A stretch of 64,000 bases of DNA from Malurus cyaneus samueli (GCA_009741485.1 CM019215.1:74343735-74407734), one strand, 5' to 3'. Counted from the stretch's first letter, positions 40,001 to 54,590 are shown. Program-made: numbers and translations. Notes: generated by a model from the letters alone, not told the origin.

Positions 40001-43000
40001 ACCCCATTTGTACTCCAACAGCAAGAGCTGGCTTTTCTTCCAAGCCTCTTCACAAACCTCTTGTTCAATAATGAGCTTTCAAAACTATAGTAAATTTCAT
40101 TGCTCCCTTTATACTCATCTCATTATCATGGCCTCTTGCTGTGCTTGCTTCTTTTAATGGATGGAGCAAGTATTAGCTTGATTTCCTACCACACATCAAG
40201 TTCTCAGCTGAGGTTAGTAATACACATCTCTAACAAATGAGAAGATCTCCATTAATTTACTATTAAATGCATAAAGCTGGAGATTTTATTTTTGCCTTGC
40301 ATCTGACAGATAGTGAGAGCACACCTTACTTTCCTGACATGCTCTAACTCTTGCATGCAAGTGACAAGATACAAGTGACAAGAGGAATTCAAAACAAGGC
40401 CAAACCTCAGTTATCATAAAATAACTGAATTGAATATATGCATTTGCATTCATATGCAGAAGACAAAGGAAAAAAAAATCACAAGAAGTGCCCCTGGAAT
40501 AATGCAGTCAGTACATAACAAAAGAAAGTTTTAAAACCTGAGGCTGGCAACAGCACACTTTGATGAGGAAATTAAATTAAACCACATGCCTGTTCAAAAT
40601 ACAGCTTGCTGAGAAGAAAAGAATCCAAACCAGTTAAAAAATAATTTCATTGCTGCATTCTCCAGATTTTATCCATGAGGCCTTGCACATTCATACACAG
40701 ATAGCCAGGCGTGAATTCAGATGAAGCAGTGTAACAGAATGAAGCTGGAACTGATGCTGACAAATCATGGAAGTCCCACCACTCTGGGTGATTCCAAACT
40801 TGGCGGATGTGTCAGGACAACAAAGCAAGATGCTCTGATTTTGGCAAACCTATGCTGACACAGACACTAATTGTTTTTCCAATGGTAGACTCATAATTTT
40901 TTTGTCTAACAGAAATGTAGAACACTCCTTGAGTTTCATAACCGGAAATTAGCAAATACTGTTCACAACCTCAACTCAGTCACCAATGATCCTGCAGTGC
41001 CCTAGGCTGAATAGCAGCAGCCAGAGCCTGCCATTTATATAAATCAGGAAAAAGTTAAAATCACAAACACAAAAAAAAAAAAAATATGGAGAGAGCTCTA
41101 AACCTAAGGAACCTCTCTCCTGTCAGTCCAGAGGAGGAAAAGCCAGCCCCTCTCATGGCATGTATGTTCCTGTAAAGGAGAATGCCAGGGAGGCACTTGC
41201 TCCTTAAAAGTGCAGCTGCTTCCAGGGCTTGCTGCACGAGCCCCAGCCATGAAGCTGCTGCAGCTCACCCCACCTGACTGCAACACAGCGAGATGCCAGC
41301 CCAAACCTTCCTTGAGTTTTACAATTGTTCTGGCACTACAGGTTTGCCACTTTCGCTTTTATGCCCTACTTGGTACAGTGGTGCACCAAATGGATGAGGA
41401 TCTTCATGTGTTACTGCTCTGCAACAAACAAAGCAGCAGTAGCTGAGGGACACGTTTACTTGAGTGAAAAAGAATCACCACAATAATTTCCAGAATTCCC
41501 CCCTACTGCAAGTACAGGTCTGAGCCCATCAGTACCAATCAAGCTCATTTTAAATAAGCATAACAGGCCCCACAAAATTTGTTTATTGAAATTAACTGCG
41601 GGGCTGAGGATAAGTTTGGTTTATTTGCTGCAGTAATTTGCAAGGCCAGAGCCCTGTGCTGGAACTTTTAAACAAAGAGCTGGAGTCAGCAGGAGCCGAG
41701 GTTCTATCCAACCACAGATCCACTGTCTGACCTTGGAGAAGTCCATCACCTCGGCATAAATCTGCTGGCCCAGCTGTGAAACTGGATGAAAGCAGGACTA
41801 CCCCACAAAATGCATGCTGCAACTCCTCTGGCCTTCTGTTAAATAAACATAACGCCCCCTCAAAACAAACCCTACCAACTAAACAATGTGTTTTTTTCTG
41901 TATACAAAGCACTTTGTACTGTACAAAAAATGGAGTGCTTTACCAAGTGGGAGGGAAATGGATGTAAATATTTACACATGTAATGCAAAGAGCTGTTAAC
42001 TCACTCTAGGGATGTGTATGCTGGTAGCTGTATAATTCAAGAACTACATCAGCATAGTGGGGGTGCCTTCACCAGACAGAAATAACACACTGGTCTCTGG
42101 AAAGCACGCATTGTGCCAAGGAGGGTAAGGAAAAAACTGACATTGTGGGGACAATTCCTGCCAGATTGGAAACTAAATTAGCTTCAAATAAAACAGAGAT
42201 TCAACAAAGCTACAAGTGGTCCGAGGTTAATTATAGGAGTAGATGAAACTACTAGCTTAGCATCCAGATTTTAGTTCCCTTTTTCCATCATCTCACAAAC
42301 TGTTCCAAAAAGCAAGTGTATTTTGGACTCGTACATAAGACTCAAAATACAGAGGGTAGCTATTTCTCTTTATGCAACTTGTGCTCGATTGCCCCTTATG
42401 GCTGCCAAGAGGAAAAGTTAATGCTAAGACTGGGAGGAGAAGGGTCACCTCAGCCAGTAACTCATCTGCTTCCATTGTGTCTTGCTGCAAATGCAGGACC
42501 TGCCGCTTTACATCCCTTCACACTCGAGCTACTATGGAGGTACGGGACACTGTTTTCAGAGTAACACTAACACTGGTGTATTTAGACCAGTGACACATAA
42601 TCCCAAATGCAAATTAAAAACAGAGGTAAAACCTGTGCAGTGTAAGAGAAAGAGGTTGACTGGATTCCCTTTCACATGGCAAAGTGTGGCAATATTAATT
42701 CGTGAGTCCTAACATCTCAAGATACCACTTACCAGTGTTGAAAAAACACTAGAACCAGGTTCAAACAGCTTCCTTGCAAGTTAATTTCATCTCCCATTAC
42801 AAAAATTCATCTGTCCCTTTAGAAATTTGTCGACAAAACAGAATTAACTACTGTTTCCCACTGCTATCACTTCAAAGATAAATTTGTTTTACAAGCATCA
42901 GTGGTATTGCTTGTCCCTAGTTTGCTAACCAATTGCCCACTTCTAATAAGACATTTCTTTCCATTTTCATAAATAAATAGAGGAAGTACTGCTTGTAACT

Positions 43001-45322
43001 GCAACCTTGAACCGCATTGTGATAAGGGGCTTAGTATTTACATAACATCCACAGTAAAACTGATAAGCACATCACGTTGTGCACAGGTTAAAAGTTATGT
43101 GAAAAATGCATTACTCGAGAGCTTCCGCAACTGAATCTCTGTGGTGTCTGAATCTTCGTCGACTTCAAGCTGCCTAATCTGCTCTAAGGACATACGGTAC
43201 AGTAAGCTGTTTGTTCAGCTTGTGGAAAGTCAGATTTAAGGCTTTCATATTCAAACAGCACTGACTCAAGTAGCGATGTTCAAGGACTTTTCAAAGTGCA
43301 TCTGGGGAGCTTATCAATACCACACGTTGAATATTACTCTACCTGACTGTTTTCTTTAGCCAAGGCCTCAGCTTTTGCTTTAATCTAGCATCAGCATGAC
43401 ACTGTAACTGAACAACCAAGCCTTCACTTAGAAAACTTCTGTAGGCTCCTGCTGTCCACCATTTCTTTTCCAGAAGACCTGCATGTGATGCAGAGTAAAC
43501 ACATTCTAAGCCCACTGTTTTTACGAAACAGTACATGTCTGTGTGAGCACCTACACACACTTTTCCCCATTTCATCATCTATACAACATATGTAAACTTG
43601 GCAGTACTTTCCAGAAGAGTTGTATCAACCTATTAGAGGCGTTAAGATACTGCACTGCATTGCAAGAGCTCTGCTCATTTCTGAAATGTGAACAAATGCA
43701 TTTGATACGTACACTGTCAGCATGCCTGGGATTAACAGAGATCAGCAACCAATTTGGAGTAATTGAATATTCACAGCAGCGTCTGGTCTGATCTGTTAAC
43801 ACACTCATACGCAGGGAATGTAGGGCAAGCATTTTTTTAAATACGCAGAAAAACAATCCAGAAGAAGACTGAAGGTAATGCTCAAGAAAACCTGGACCCC
43901 TACCAGCCTTCTTGGTCTCTCCTTCACCTTCTGCACAATCTTTGCTGGCTACAGTCTGTACCCACATCAAGGATTTTGTTCCAAATACAAACTCAGTGCA
44001 GTGGTCACATTGCTCCTAGAAGCACACGCTCGTGTGCTGGACTTACTGAGCCTTTGTCACGCTCCTGTTGCTTTCCTGTTGCTTTCCTGATCAGTAATAC
44101 TACCCTCTCTTCCCCCCCACTGAGGACATGTGAAAAACATTAACGTATCTCAAATGCCTAGCAGACCTTGAAGTATCCTTGTCAGAACTCTACATTTCCT
44201 GAGCAAATCTTGTGGTGACAGAAATTCTCTGTAATTGCATTTAAGCCAGTAATGATGCTCTGATAATCCAGTGAAGTCTGACCATCAGATTTCAATGTAT
44301 ATTAAATGCCTGCCTGGAAGCAGCATTAATAATGGAACTGATTTTATTATTTACTTCTAATTAGAACACCTTGCTGATGCTAGTGAAAACACAGACTTTC
44401 AAGAGAGAAACAATCAGCAGTAAAATACATGTAATTATTTTCATTATAGGCTTGTGTCACTTTCTACCTATTGAGATTGCTTCCTTTCCAAATATGGAAA
44501 GCTTCAGACAAAGCATTCTGTGTCAGGTACACATCTTACTAGTAATGCATAGTTTCTGACCACATTTTATCACAGGCAAAACAGTACTTGTGTCTCATTC
44601 AGGCCTACACTAACTCTGGTGATTTGACATGTGAACATTCTACCATACTGCTCTTTGGAGAAGGAATTTAATTTTAAAAGGGAACAACTGTTTCCAACAG
44701 GCAAGATTTTATCTCTCCTGTAAAAGCCATCAGCTCTACAAAGTTACAAATCACTGGAGAAAAATCCTGCAGCAATCCCTTCGGCAGAGCCTCGGTCATT
44801 TAGCAGCCAAACACCTTGGGAAAGGCCTCCTGCCCTCGGCATGCTCTAGCTGCTGCTGAGCAAGACCTCCTGGAGCTTCTCTTGGCAGTCCAACACGCCG
44901 CTATTCATGCTGTCCCTGACCAAAGCGTGAACGGAGGATGAGAAGGTCATTCTGACCCTTGTGAGCTGAAGGACGCTCCATGGGGCTTTGCTGAGTTCAC
45001 AGTGAGGTCCCCCTGCTGCCCTTCTTGCTGGGAAGTGCAGTGGGCCGTGCCATCAGCCACGTGGAGGGCTCCAGTGCTCCCAGTCCCCTGGAAGTACCAG
45101 CCTGCCCTGTGCCCTGATGTGCTGGTGCGTGTGCACGTGTACTCATGTGTCAGAGAGAAAAGCAGGGAGCGAGGCTGCAGGCATGAATGAGCAGGATGAA
45201 TGATGAATGGGAACTCAATCTGAAGCAGAATCTTGGAGAGACCAAACAAGTAAAAGCACAGGAGCTCATGCATGGAAGACAGAACAAAGGGCAGGTAGGA
45301 GGCACAAAAAAAAACCCTAAAA

Positions 45323-45323
<1 letters not shown>

Positions 45324-45354
<31 letters not shown>
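45324..45354. repeat. Poly-A run of 31
   Basis: An uninterrupted A31 is followed by TAAAAA and preceded by shorter A runs (45306-45314). It lies at the right end of a GC-richer block (about 44760-45290). That would fit the tail of an old plus-strand retroinsertion, but I found no flanking target-site duplication. Confidence 0.95.
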
Positions 45355-45356
<2 letters not shown>

Positions 45357-48300
45357 AAAATGACAGGCAAACTACTAGGACACTTTGAGGAAGTACCCTT
45401 TACTTCCACCCTCTTGTAACTCCGGAACATCCAGAAGCTGTTTAGAGATGACTGATGCTGCTCCCCCAGTACAGGTCCTTCTCCAGCATGCCCCACAACC
45501 ACCCAGCTGCAAAGGGGCAGCACACTGCCTTTTCTACAGAGCAAAAAGAGGCCCTGCAGCATTTCTGAACTCTTCAGGGCATCACTTTGCAACACAGAGG
45601 GGTTTTCTGCATGTCCATTTCGTAAATGTCCTTGGTTAAGTCAACTTGGGTAGATAAATCTCCTTAAATCGTCTCTCAGCTCCAGCATGTGTATGCTAAA
45701 CAGGACCTGGCTTGTTTTACAAAATAAAGAGCGCTGGATGAGGAGGAGGCACATGACCTACACTAACATTTTCTTCCCCTGGTTTAGCATAAATAAAAGC
45801 ACCACTATGAAAGAGCGCTTAAAGTTCTTTTTGCAGCTAACATTGAAAGGGTTTATTATCACACTGCAGAAATGCTTTAGGGAAAATCTTGCTCTGATAG
45901 TGTTCTCATGAGCACACTTGACGTTTTCAAACAAGTCACTTTGAAATGTACAAGAATACAAATGTCATGAGGTTCCCAAAGGTGAAATGACACATCGTAT
46001 CCCAACGGGAAGCTCCTGTGTTGCCTACTAAAAGTACCTGAAGCTCTGCAAGAAGTACTGCATCTTCCAAACAGTATTTCCCATATCAAGCCTTGAAAGT
46101 GATCTGGCATTGAAACATCAATCTGACTGCTCAGATTTAGTTTGTTTCAAGTTAACTTGTGCAGTGAAGGGTACCTGGAGCTGCAGAAGATCCCCCTTTG
46201 TTTTTGTATTTCTCTGGTATACGGAGGTAACATAGATTTCAGGAGCTACTTGAGTGACCACAAGATAGGGCAAAGATCAGATGAGCTTTCCATCAACAGA
46301 ACCAGCCAGAGGCACTGCAGCCTTCCCCGGAGGAGCTGCCCATGGACATCGTCTCCTTTCCTACAGATTCATCACCCCACCTCGCCATACCTGCTATCCA
46401 GCACGTGGGCTGCCATCACCAGCACACCTAATGCAGCACCCCACACACCTGCACAACGGCTACACTTTTTGAACTATTCAAATTACTTGAAATAGCAATG
46501 AAAAAAGGATTTTTCACAGCTCACACTCCCAAGTGCAGTCCTCAGTCCCTGATGGAGAAGTGAGGGGGGGATGGGATATTGTTCTGACAAATAGTGGCTT
46601 GCAGGTGGGTGACTAAGGGAGAGAATAGGGCCTTTGCTCACCATTATTAATACTTTCCTTAATGATGCTTGCACATGCGCTAGCATTTTCTCAAAAGTCT
46701 TCATTGTGCAAAATCCTGTCCAGAATTATCCAGTCATTTGACATTTTAATTTAAAAAAAAATATATTAAAATAAAAAGTCTATATAGTAAAAGGATAGGG
46801 CACTCTAGACCAACTTGTGTTTTGCTCAACTCATCTCCAAGTAAGAATCTCACTGTTCATCCACCATTTATGTGCACTGTAAGGTACAAAGCCTCACCAA
46901 AGCAAAACTGAGCAGTGCCCTGTTGCACAGCAAAGAATTGCAGCATGTAATTGTGCTTAACCTAAACCATATGCTCCTAAAAAACCCAACAACACAGAAC
47001 AATGAGAACAGCCTCACATCCAGGGGAATTTAGGAACAAGGGAAGAACTGAAGTGACAAGCTTGTTCATCACAGAGCTACAGATTCATTGTTGTCGTTGT
47101 TTTTTGGCATGATGCAGCCTGAATTCCTTCCCATGTTTTGTGAACAGCTGAACTGTGTTCCCTTACAAAAGAAATTAATATGGCAGTCTGTGTACATCTG
47201 CTTTAATCTTAAAACAAAGCAGTTTTGCTATCTTTAGTACAAGCATAATAAAGGCACCAAAAAAAGACAGATGGTTTGGATTTTCTTCGCAGAAAGCAAG
47301 AGAAGACTGACATCTCAACTGTTTACGTAGCCACAACCCATTACGTGGCCACAGCAAACCCAGGGGGGACGCAGAAAGTACCCCTTTGTCAGCATCTCGG
47401 ATGCCAACTGCTTTGAGTCAGGTCTTATTAAAAGCATAGAACAACTCTGCTCACAGATAAATGCTTTTGTTCATACAGATTTAATTTATATTGCCAGGAA
47501 AACACTTAACAACGGCCACACTAATGCCAAACAAATTAATTTCAGTAAAGATAAAGCAAACACTTCCATTATGTTTAGGCAGCACAGAACAAAACCCTTG
47601 AAAATCCAGCATTAAAGGAGTTATTTATGGTCATTGCTCAGCCCTTCTGCCCCCGTCATTTGTGCATTAGAAATCTCCTGACTGCTCACTTGCAAACTCC
47701 CTGACTTCTGACAAAAAATGGCCATGCACTGACAGCCAGAAAGTTCATTTTGCAGGGATAATACAATCACTTTTGTCTGGCGGTTGGGATGAGTTTTTGG
47801 GTTTTATTTTTAGGTTTTTGTTTTGTTTTGCTTTGCTGGTTTCTTACAATTCCGCCTTTCTTTTAAAATATCTCACTTCAGGATTAAAATTTTCCCCTTC
47901 CTGAAATCAATCAAACTGATAGTGGTTTTGGCAGAAAAGCAAGTAACAGGAAAAAAGTAAAGACAGAACATGTGCAACATATCCAAGAAGTACTTCATAA
48001 CTTGCTCTGCACTTTTTATGTAATATATACATAGTTCAGGGAAAAGCACATACAAAAAGAGGCTTTTTCCTATTACCCTTTAAAGAATATTCAGAGAAGA
48101 GTAGTCATGTAAAAATACCGCTTTATATAAAGGGATAAAAAGCAAGTCGAATTAGCTCCTGAATTAGGGGCAGAAAAATGTTCTCTGCTACAGATATTGC
48201 TTCCTCTAGCATAATTAAATGCCTTTTTAAAATTTCCACGTTGGAGAATTTAAAGAGACCCAAATTAATGATTTTTCCAATTAGCAAGTACTTAAAAAGT

Positions 48301-48465
48301 AAACGGAGATGGCACACTGGATAAAACCCAAAACACTTGTTCATTTTGTCCGTGTTTCCACTTGAACCAGTGTTCAAACAGAGTACTGACAAGTAACACC
48401 TGGAGTTTTGAAGTAGCGTTTCCATTAAGGAAAATGTTTGCCGCAGTTGCATTAAATCCTTCCCA

Positions 48466-48850
48466 GGCACGGGGAAGCTTTTGTGCGTTGCAGTTCCACT
48501 CCATTAAATGCTTCACAGGAGGGCTGGGGTGACACGGCCCAGTGGGCCAGTGGGACACGTGGGCTTGCAAGACACGTGTGTGTTCTGCAGCGTCGCCTGC
48601 TTCCCTCCTGGCACCTTTCTGCAAAGAGCACAGCACGGAGCAAACCCTGGCGAGCGGGGCACAGCCACCCCTCCTTGCAGCTCCTTCCAAGAGATGTCCC
48701 CCGGGCTGGGGTCCCAAAGGCCACCCGGGGCACCCAAGTGCGGCTGTGCATGCAGGGGAGGCCAGACTCCCTGCGGATGCTCCCGGAGGAAGCTGCCGCC
48801 TCGCATCTGTCACGAACTCTGTTTACAGGCGCGCCAACAGATGCTTGCAG
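48466..48850. promoter_or_regulatory. GC- and CpG-rich patch inside MYO10 intron 2
   Basis: This stretch is clearly richer in G+C than its surroundings. I count about 20 CpG dinucleotides in roughly 380 bp, whereas flanking intron has very few. It contains two GACACGTG E-box sites (CACGTG at 48556-48561 and 48573-48578), CCCCCGGG, and a GGCGCGCC palindrome at 48829-48836. Overlapping frames on both strands (up to 173 codons) are expected in GC-rich DNA and encode nothing I recognise. It could be an intronic CpG island, an enhancer or an internal promoter. The sequence alone does not decide between these. Confidence 0.4.
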
Positions 48851-51800
48851 CGAGAGTCACTGAACTTTGACATCCAACATAAAGATGTAAACACTTCTCC
48901 ACAGAAGATAAATCCTGAGTACTAAAAGGCGCTCTGGCTGACTTCTGGCCCTCCCCGACCCCACACCATCCGCCAAACGCAAAGCGCCTGCACATATCCC
49001 TGAAAAACAGCAACAATAAAAGAGACCCCAAGCACAGAAAAAAACAAGAAAACAACATGCTAATAGCCACAGCACCAACTTTTTTTTAAGCATGCTAGAA
49101 ATAATCAGTAGAATTACTACAAGTAAGCCAAATATAACTAACTGCAGAATAAAATGAACTTTACAGTGTTTAGACAGATGGAATCTGATTTCCTGCTGTA
49201 AAGCTGCTGAATTTAGGATTGACCTTGAGCCCCAAAAGCAGGGGATCTGCTGCCCAAAACACACACGAGCTACCCAATGTCCGGAACCAGTAGTCACTAC
49301 CTTTCATACGCACCATTAAATTAAAAAGCACGGAAGTCTTCGTAAATAAAGTTTGCAGAAAGAGACGGATTCATTTAATGCTAAGACCAGCCAAGACCAA
49401 AGCCCATTGCATATATCTGTGTATTTTCTTAAGAGGCTGTATATACAAGGGAGCTCACAAAGGGCTTCTTTAAAATGTTCCCTTGTAAGTGTGCATTTGA
49501 AGGGTAATAGATACTGAATTCAGGAAAATGTCCAAAAAAACACTGTTTGGAAATATTTTTGGGTTTTCACGTGGAAGAGCTAGAAGCAAGCATGACACTT
49601 TTCAATGCTAGCTAAGAAAATCCTTGTCCAGAAGGATTTACTTCTCCAATGCCTGATCCTATGAACTATGGATGCAGCCAAACACAGCATTTACTGATAA
49701 ACAGTCCTACTGACTTCAGTAACTTAAGCCAAGTAACTTCAGTGGTGTTATTCATGCTCTGTGAATATGAACGGAAGACTCTTGTTTAAAAGGGCTCCTC
49801 ACAACAGCAAAAGCTAGCACAAGAGAGTCCCAAGTGAGGGTGAGAAAGGACACAAGGCGAAGAAAAGAGTCCTTATGAGAAATGCTTACCCATTACCTGC
49901 AGATTTGGGGCTTTCTTTTTAATTTTAAACCAAAAATGAGGAAAGTATGAGCTCTCTGATATAACCACATAGTTACTTCAACAAAATCCTACTGCTAACT
50001 CAAAAATCAAACACCCCCCACCTTCAATCAAAGCCCAGGTCTACCACTTCTGATGAGGTCACGATGAGAAACTCTCCCAGCCTTCAAAACAGAAAGAATT
50101 TTAAAAAAAGTGAAAATCTCCATGGAAAACATACTTGAGCTGTGTTTAACAAGGAACATCTGTAGCCTTCCAATTCCTGAGATGCAGAAATGCCACAGAA
50201 GAGCCACAATAAGTTAAACACACAGGAAAAAAAATACTTTTGTTACTGACCAAACCATTTACAGGTGCCTCTGATTTGAAGCTAAGGATACCAAGCTCTC
50301 CTCTCCTCTATTTGCTGACATAACACCACACTGTGAAAGACTTCTTTGTGAAGAAAATTCACAAAAAGCTGGTCTAGCTGACGAAGTCTTTACTGGTGAA
50401 ATAGGACATCTGTTTTTAAAGAGCCTACATTTTTTGGATATTATCACTCAGCTGCTTCTATTTATAATACTTGATGTAAAAGTTTCTCTTAGTCAGCTAA
50501 GCAGGTATGCACTTAAGTATCTTGAAATTTCAGTGTCAGACTGAGGACAGTTTGCAGCAACTAATTCAACTTTTACTTCAACCTGGATGAGTTTGTTCAG
50601 ACAAGATTTCCCTACACACACATACATGTGTTATGTCTTACCTATGTACAATTCTTCCCTTGCAAGGGAATAGATGTTATTAAAAATGTGTGTTCTTAGG
50701 TGCTGTTCTGGAAGCCCCCAATTCTCAAAGGCTTTGGCATAGTACTACTTACAACCATGATTGCATTAATAAAACAAACAAAAAAAAAAAGGTACATGTT
50801 GTGCTGACTATGTATTTAATGGCACTGCTTTCACTACTTCTATATATATTTGGATGTACAAATGGAAGAAAAAGTAGACAGTCCTACTTAGGAGACAAGA
50901 AAAATGTTCTTGAAGTCAATGCCATGCAACACAACACAGCTCTTCTGAAAGATTTCACTCCCCCAAGCTTTTTGTATTTGCTATCTCTGCTTTTACTGCA
51001 GACAGTTTCATATGTGTCTGTAGAAGTCAAGAGCAAAATGCAGTCCTCTTTTGATCCAAAATAAAGTTCACAGTATTCAAAAAAAAAAAAAAGGAGAAAC
51101 TGGAAAGAGGTGCTTTTCTCAATGGAACTACTGATTACCGAATGTGCACAAGTAAGTAATTTCAAACAAAGCCCAGAGTGACAGCAGGGCTTTTAGGATT
51201 TTATTTAAACATTCACTTGAGTACTTCATACGCTCACACACCTTCATTAAAAATACAATAAGAAATGAAAAAATGTCGCTTTACTGTAAATAAAACCCTT
51301 AAGGAAGAAATAATTTTAAGCCTAAAATATATGTAGCAAAAATATCTTCAAACATGAAAAAAAAATGCAGTAACTGTAATGTCATCTTATATACAAATAT
51401 GTGTCTAAACACATAGGGAAAGATTAGAACTTAACTTTTTTAAGTCCAAGTGTATTTAGGCTTCATTGACATACTTAATATATTCATACTAAGTATGAAG
51501 TTACTGTATTAATATAGTCATAGACATGATGTTTCCAAAACATCGGGACAGAGTCCTTCACCAGCTCTCTGCACATTAATGCAGCAAAAAAACAACACAA
51601 CTGACCCACCCACCAACTAGCAGATGAGTACAGCATCTTCTCTTCTGGAAAGCATGAAGTTTGTGCTTATAAAGGGAAACATATTTACCATAGTAATTGT
51701 CTGCACATTGTAGCTTCTCGAGTCACTGCAGGCTCTGTTTTGAGTGCCAGCCGGCAGGAAGCTTTTGAGAGGTACTCCAGAGGCAGCTGCAGCCCAGCAT

Positions 51801-53554
51801 CATGAACGTGTGCTAAGAGGGCGGTCACACCTTTCATCTCCCACTCCTTTATTGTAGACTGGGGTGCTGAAACACAGGCCTGACATATTCTTCCTCTCCT
51901 TGTATTTAATGAGGCTTTCATCTACCCCCATAAAATACCACATTTTCCTTTCTTCATACAGAGCTAAGAATTTTTCATAGCTATTTGCTCAGAGAAATCC
52001 AAACTTACAACCTGATATTCCCCGTTTCAGTACGCCATATTTCATGTAACAGTATTCCACACAGATCATCAAATCAGCTACTTGTACAACCATCTCGTAC
52101 AGAGGATGACAACAGCAGAAGACAGTATCACAGTTGTCTTTAATGATAGTTAGCCAATGAACTGTTTAATTGTAACACTCAGGCAATACAAGAACGCTCA
52201 AGAAGGAATTATATCACCATGTAATCAAGAAATTGCAATGGAGCTTGGTAAAATATCCTTATATAATCCTACCTTCACACTGGGTAGGATTCCCTACAAC
52301 CACCGCCTCCACATACAACTATATGCTGCTACAGTTTTTTGTAGCCAATTAATTTCAACCACTCACAACAGAGCAGAAAGAAGAAACTAAGAAGTAATGT
52401 ACTGTGCTTTGAAATTTTCATTATTTTGCAAACTGACATTGGCAAAGACTTGAAGTCCAAACTCATAAAAGTAAAATCCAAAACCAGCTTCTGCAACACA
52501 CCTTCCCAGTCCCACTGCCCTGCCAATCATGTTGTCAGAAGACATGCAAAATGCTCAGTGGAAAGGTGAGAAGTGCACAGTCTGCTAGAAGCTACTGAAT
52601 CAGCGAAGATGAATAACAATGCTGTGCTTTGATAAGGTCCCAATGCTGTCATCAGTTTGTCATTAGACTTGAACATGAGCTCCAGCTGTCAAAATGATCT
52701 GGGAATCAATACACCAACCATGCTTCAACAAGCATAATCGCCCCATATTTCTGCAACCTCACCCCTTGCTTCCCCTCTCTTATTCTTCAAAGTGATATTC
52801 AGCATTGCAGGGGTTGCCAGACACTCAGAGGTAATACTCAAGCAGGTCTGCCAGCTCAGACCTGCTGAGGAGGTGGAATGCCACATCACAGATCTGAAGG
52901 TTGATCCCTACATCCTTCCCATTTTGCACCACCTGGTCTTAACACGTATACACCAAAACAAAGGATGTAATTTTTTTCCCAGTGATTTTTGTAACACCAG
53001 GGTTTTCTAACCAGATTTAATGAATTGGATGACACCCTGGTAAAGACTTGAGACTTTTTCCATATTACCTGAAGTTTCAGCTCACGTTATGTACACCACA
53101 GAAAGGCAGTAACATCACACACATGTACAGAGAATACCATTAACAACAACTTTTCTGCTGGTTGATGTCAGCACTAGCACTGCTATTCTCTCCTAGGCCA
53201 CCAAAGCCCTTTTACAGTGGCATCTGTGGTTTCCTTAAGTGTAAGGATTTTGCAGTTCAAAACACTTCTCAAAGTCAAGCTCATTACAGCTACATGTCCA
53301 ATTACAAAATCCTGTGAAAATTACATGGAAGCATGAGTAGTCTCTCATGTAAGCATCTCACTTGTACTATGAGCTGTAGAGGGTTTGTGTTTAAAATGAA
53401 AGGCCCAGTGCTGGACATTTCCTGGAGGACGTGTTAGCATAACAACACACAGAACAGCCTTTCTACTCAGCAGCACAAACGTAATGGGGATGCTTCAATT
53501 TGAGCCTGGGGTTTTTTTTAGCTTGAAAAAGCCAACAGAGGAGACAGCCTCAGC

Positions 53555-54590
53555 CTTTCCACTTAAGTTAAGTTCTTAAGGTTTTTCTTCCTTAAGAATT
53601 TCTTCTTTAATCTCACATAAATCTACCCTCTTTTAGTTTAAAATTACTATCCCTTGTCCTCCAACAGGAGTTGGACATGCTAAAATGTTTATACACAGCT
53701 TCCTTGTAGGCCCTCTTTCGGTACTGCAAGGTGCTATAAAGTCTCCCTTCTCCATGCTAAACAATCTCAAGTCTCTCAGTCTGACCTCATATGAGAGGCA
53801 TTCTATCCCTCTGATCATTTCCATGGCCTTCTTCCATGGCTCCAAAGATGACATTCCTGTGCTGGGGGTCCCAGAGCTGGATGCAGCACTCCAGGTGAGG
53901 TCTCACAAGAGTGGAGCAGAGGGGCAGAATTCCTTCCCTCAGCCTTCTGGCTACACTGCTTTTGATGCAGCCCAAGATGCAGTTGGTTCCCTGGGTTGTC
54001 CACAGATTGCCAGCTCATGTCCAGCTTTTGATATATCAGCACCCTGAAATCCCTCTCAGTAGGGCTGTCCTCAGTCAGTTTGTGTGGACACCAGGGGATA
54101 ATCCAACCCAAATGCATGGATCTTGTACCTGACCTCGTTGAACCTCGTGAAATATATGCACTTGCCCACATCTCAAGCTTGTCCAAGTCCCTCTGGATGC
54201 AATACCATCCTTCAGGCTTGTCACCTACATCACTCAGCTTGGTGTCATTTGCAAACTTGCTGGGGCTGTGCTCTATCTGACTGCCAACACCACTGATGAA
54301 GGCATTAAACAATTCTGGTCCCAGTCAGAACCCCAAGGGACATCCTTGTCACCAATTGAGCTCTTGACCACTACTTTCCGTATGCAACCATCCAAGCAAT
54401 TCCTCATCCACCAAAGAATTCATGCATCAAATCCGTATCTCTCCAATTTAGAGAGAAGGATGTTGTGGGTGACCATGTCAAAGGCTTTAGAGAAGTCCGG
54501 GTGGATGACATGCACAGCCCTTCCCTTGTTCACTGATGTGGTCGCTTCATCATTTTCATCCCTCACTGCCAGTGCAGCAGCAATTTAATC
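53555..54590 (-). mobile_element. CR1 LINE fragment with degenerate reverse transcriptase, minus strand
   Basis: On the minus strand this encodes pieces of CR1 ORF2 in order. First comes [20 protein letters not shown] (RT palm), then FISGVGSQIEHSPSKFANDT with KLSDVGDKPEG, and then the C-terminal half with ARRLREGILPLCSTLVRPHL and MEMIRGIECLSYEVRLRDL. The catalytic FADD of LINE reverse transcriptases reads FAND here, so a metal-binding aspartate is lost. Frames also change between segments and several stops occur. The 3'UTR tail is missing or unrecognisable left of 53555. The right edge near 54590 is approximate. Confidence 0.93.
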
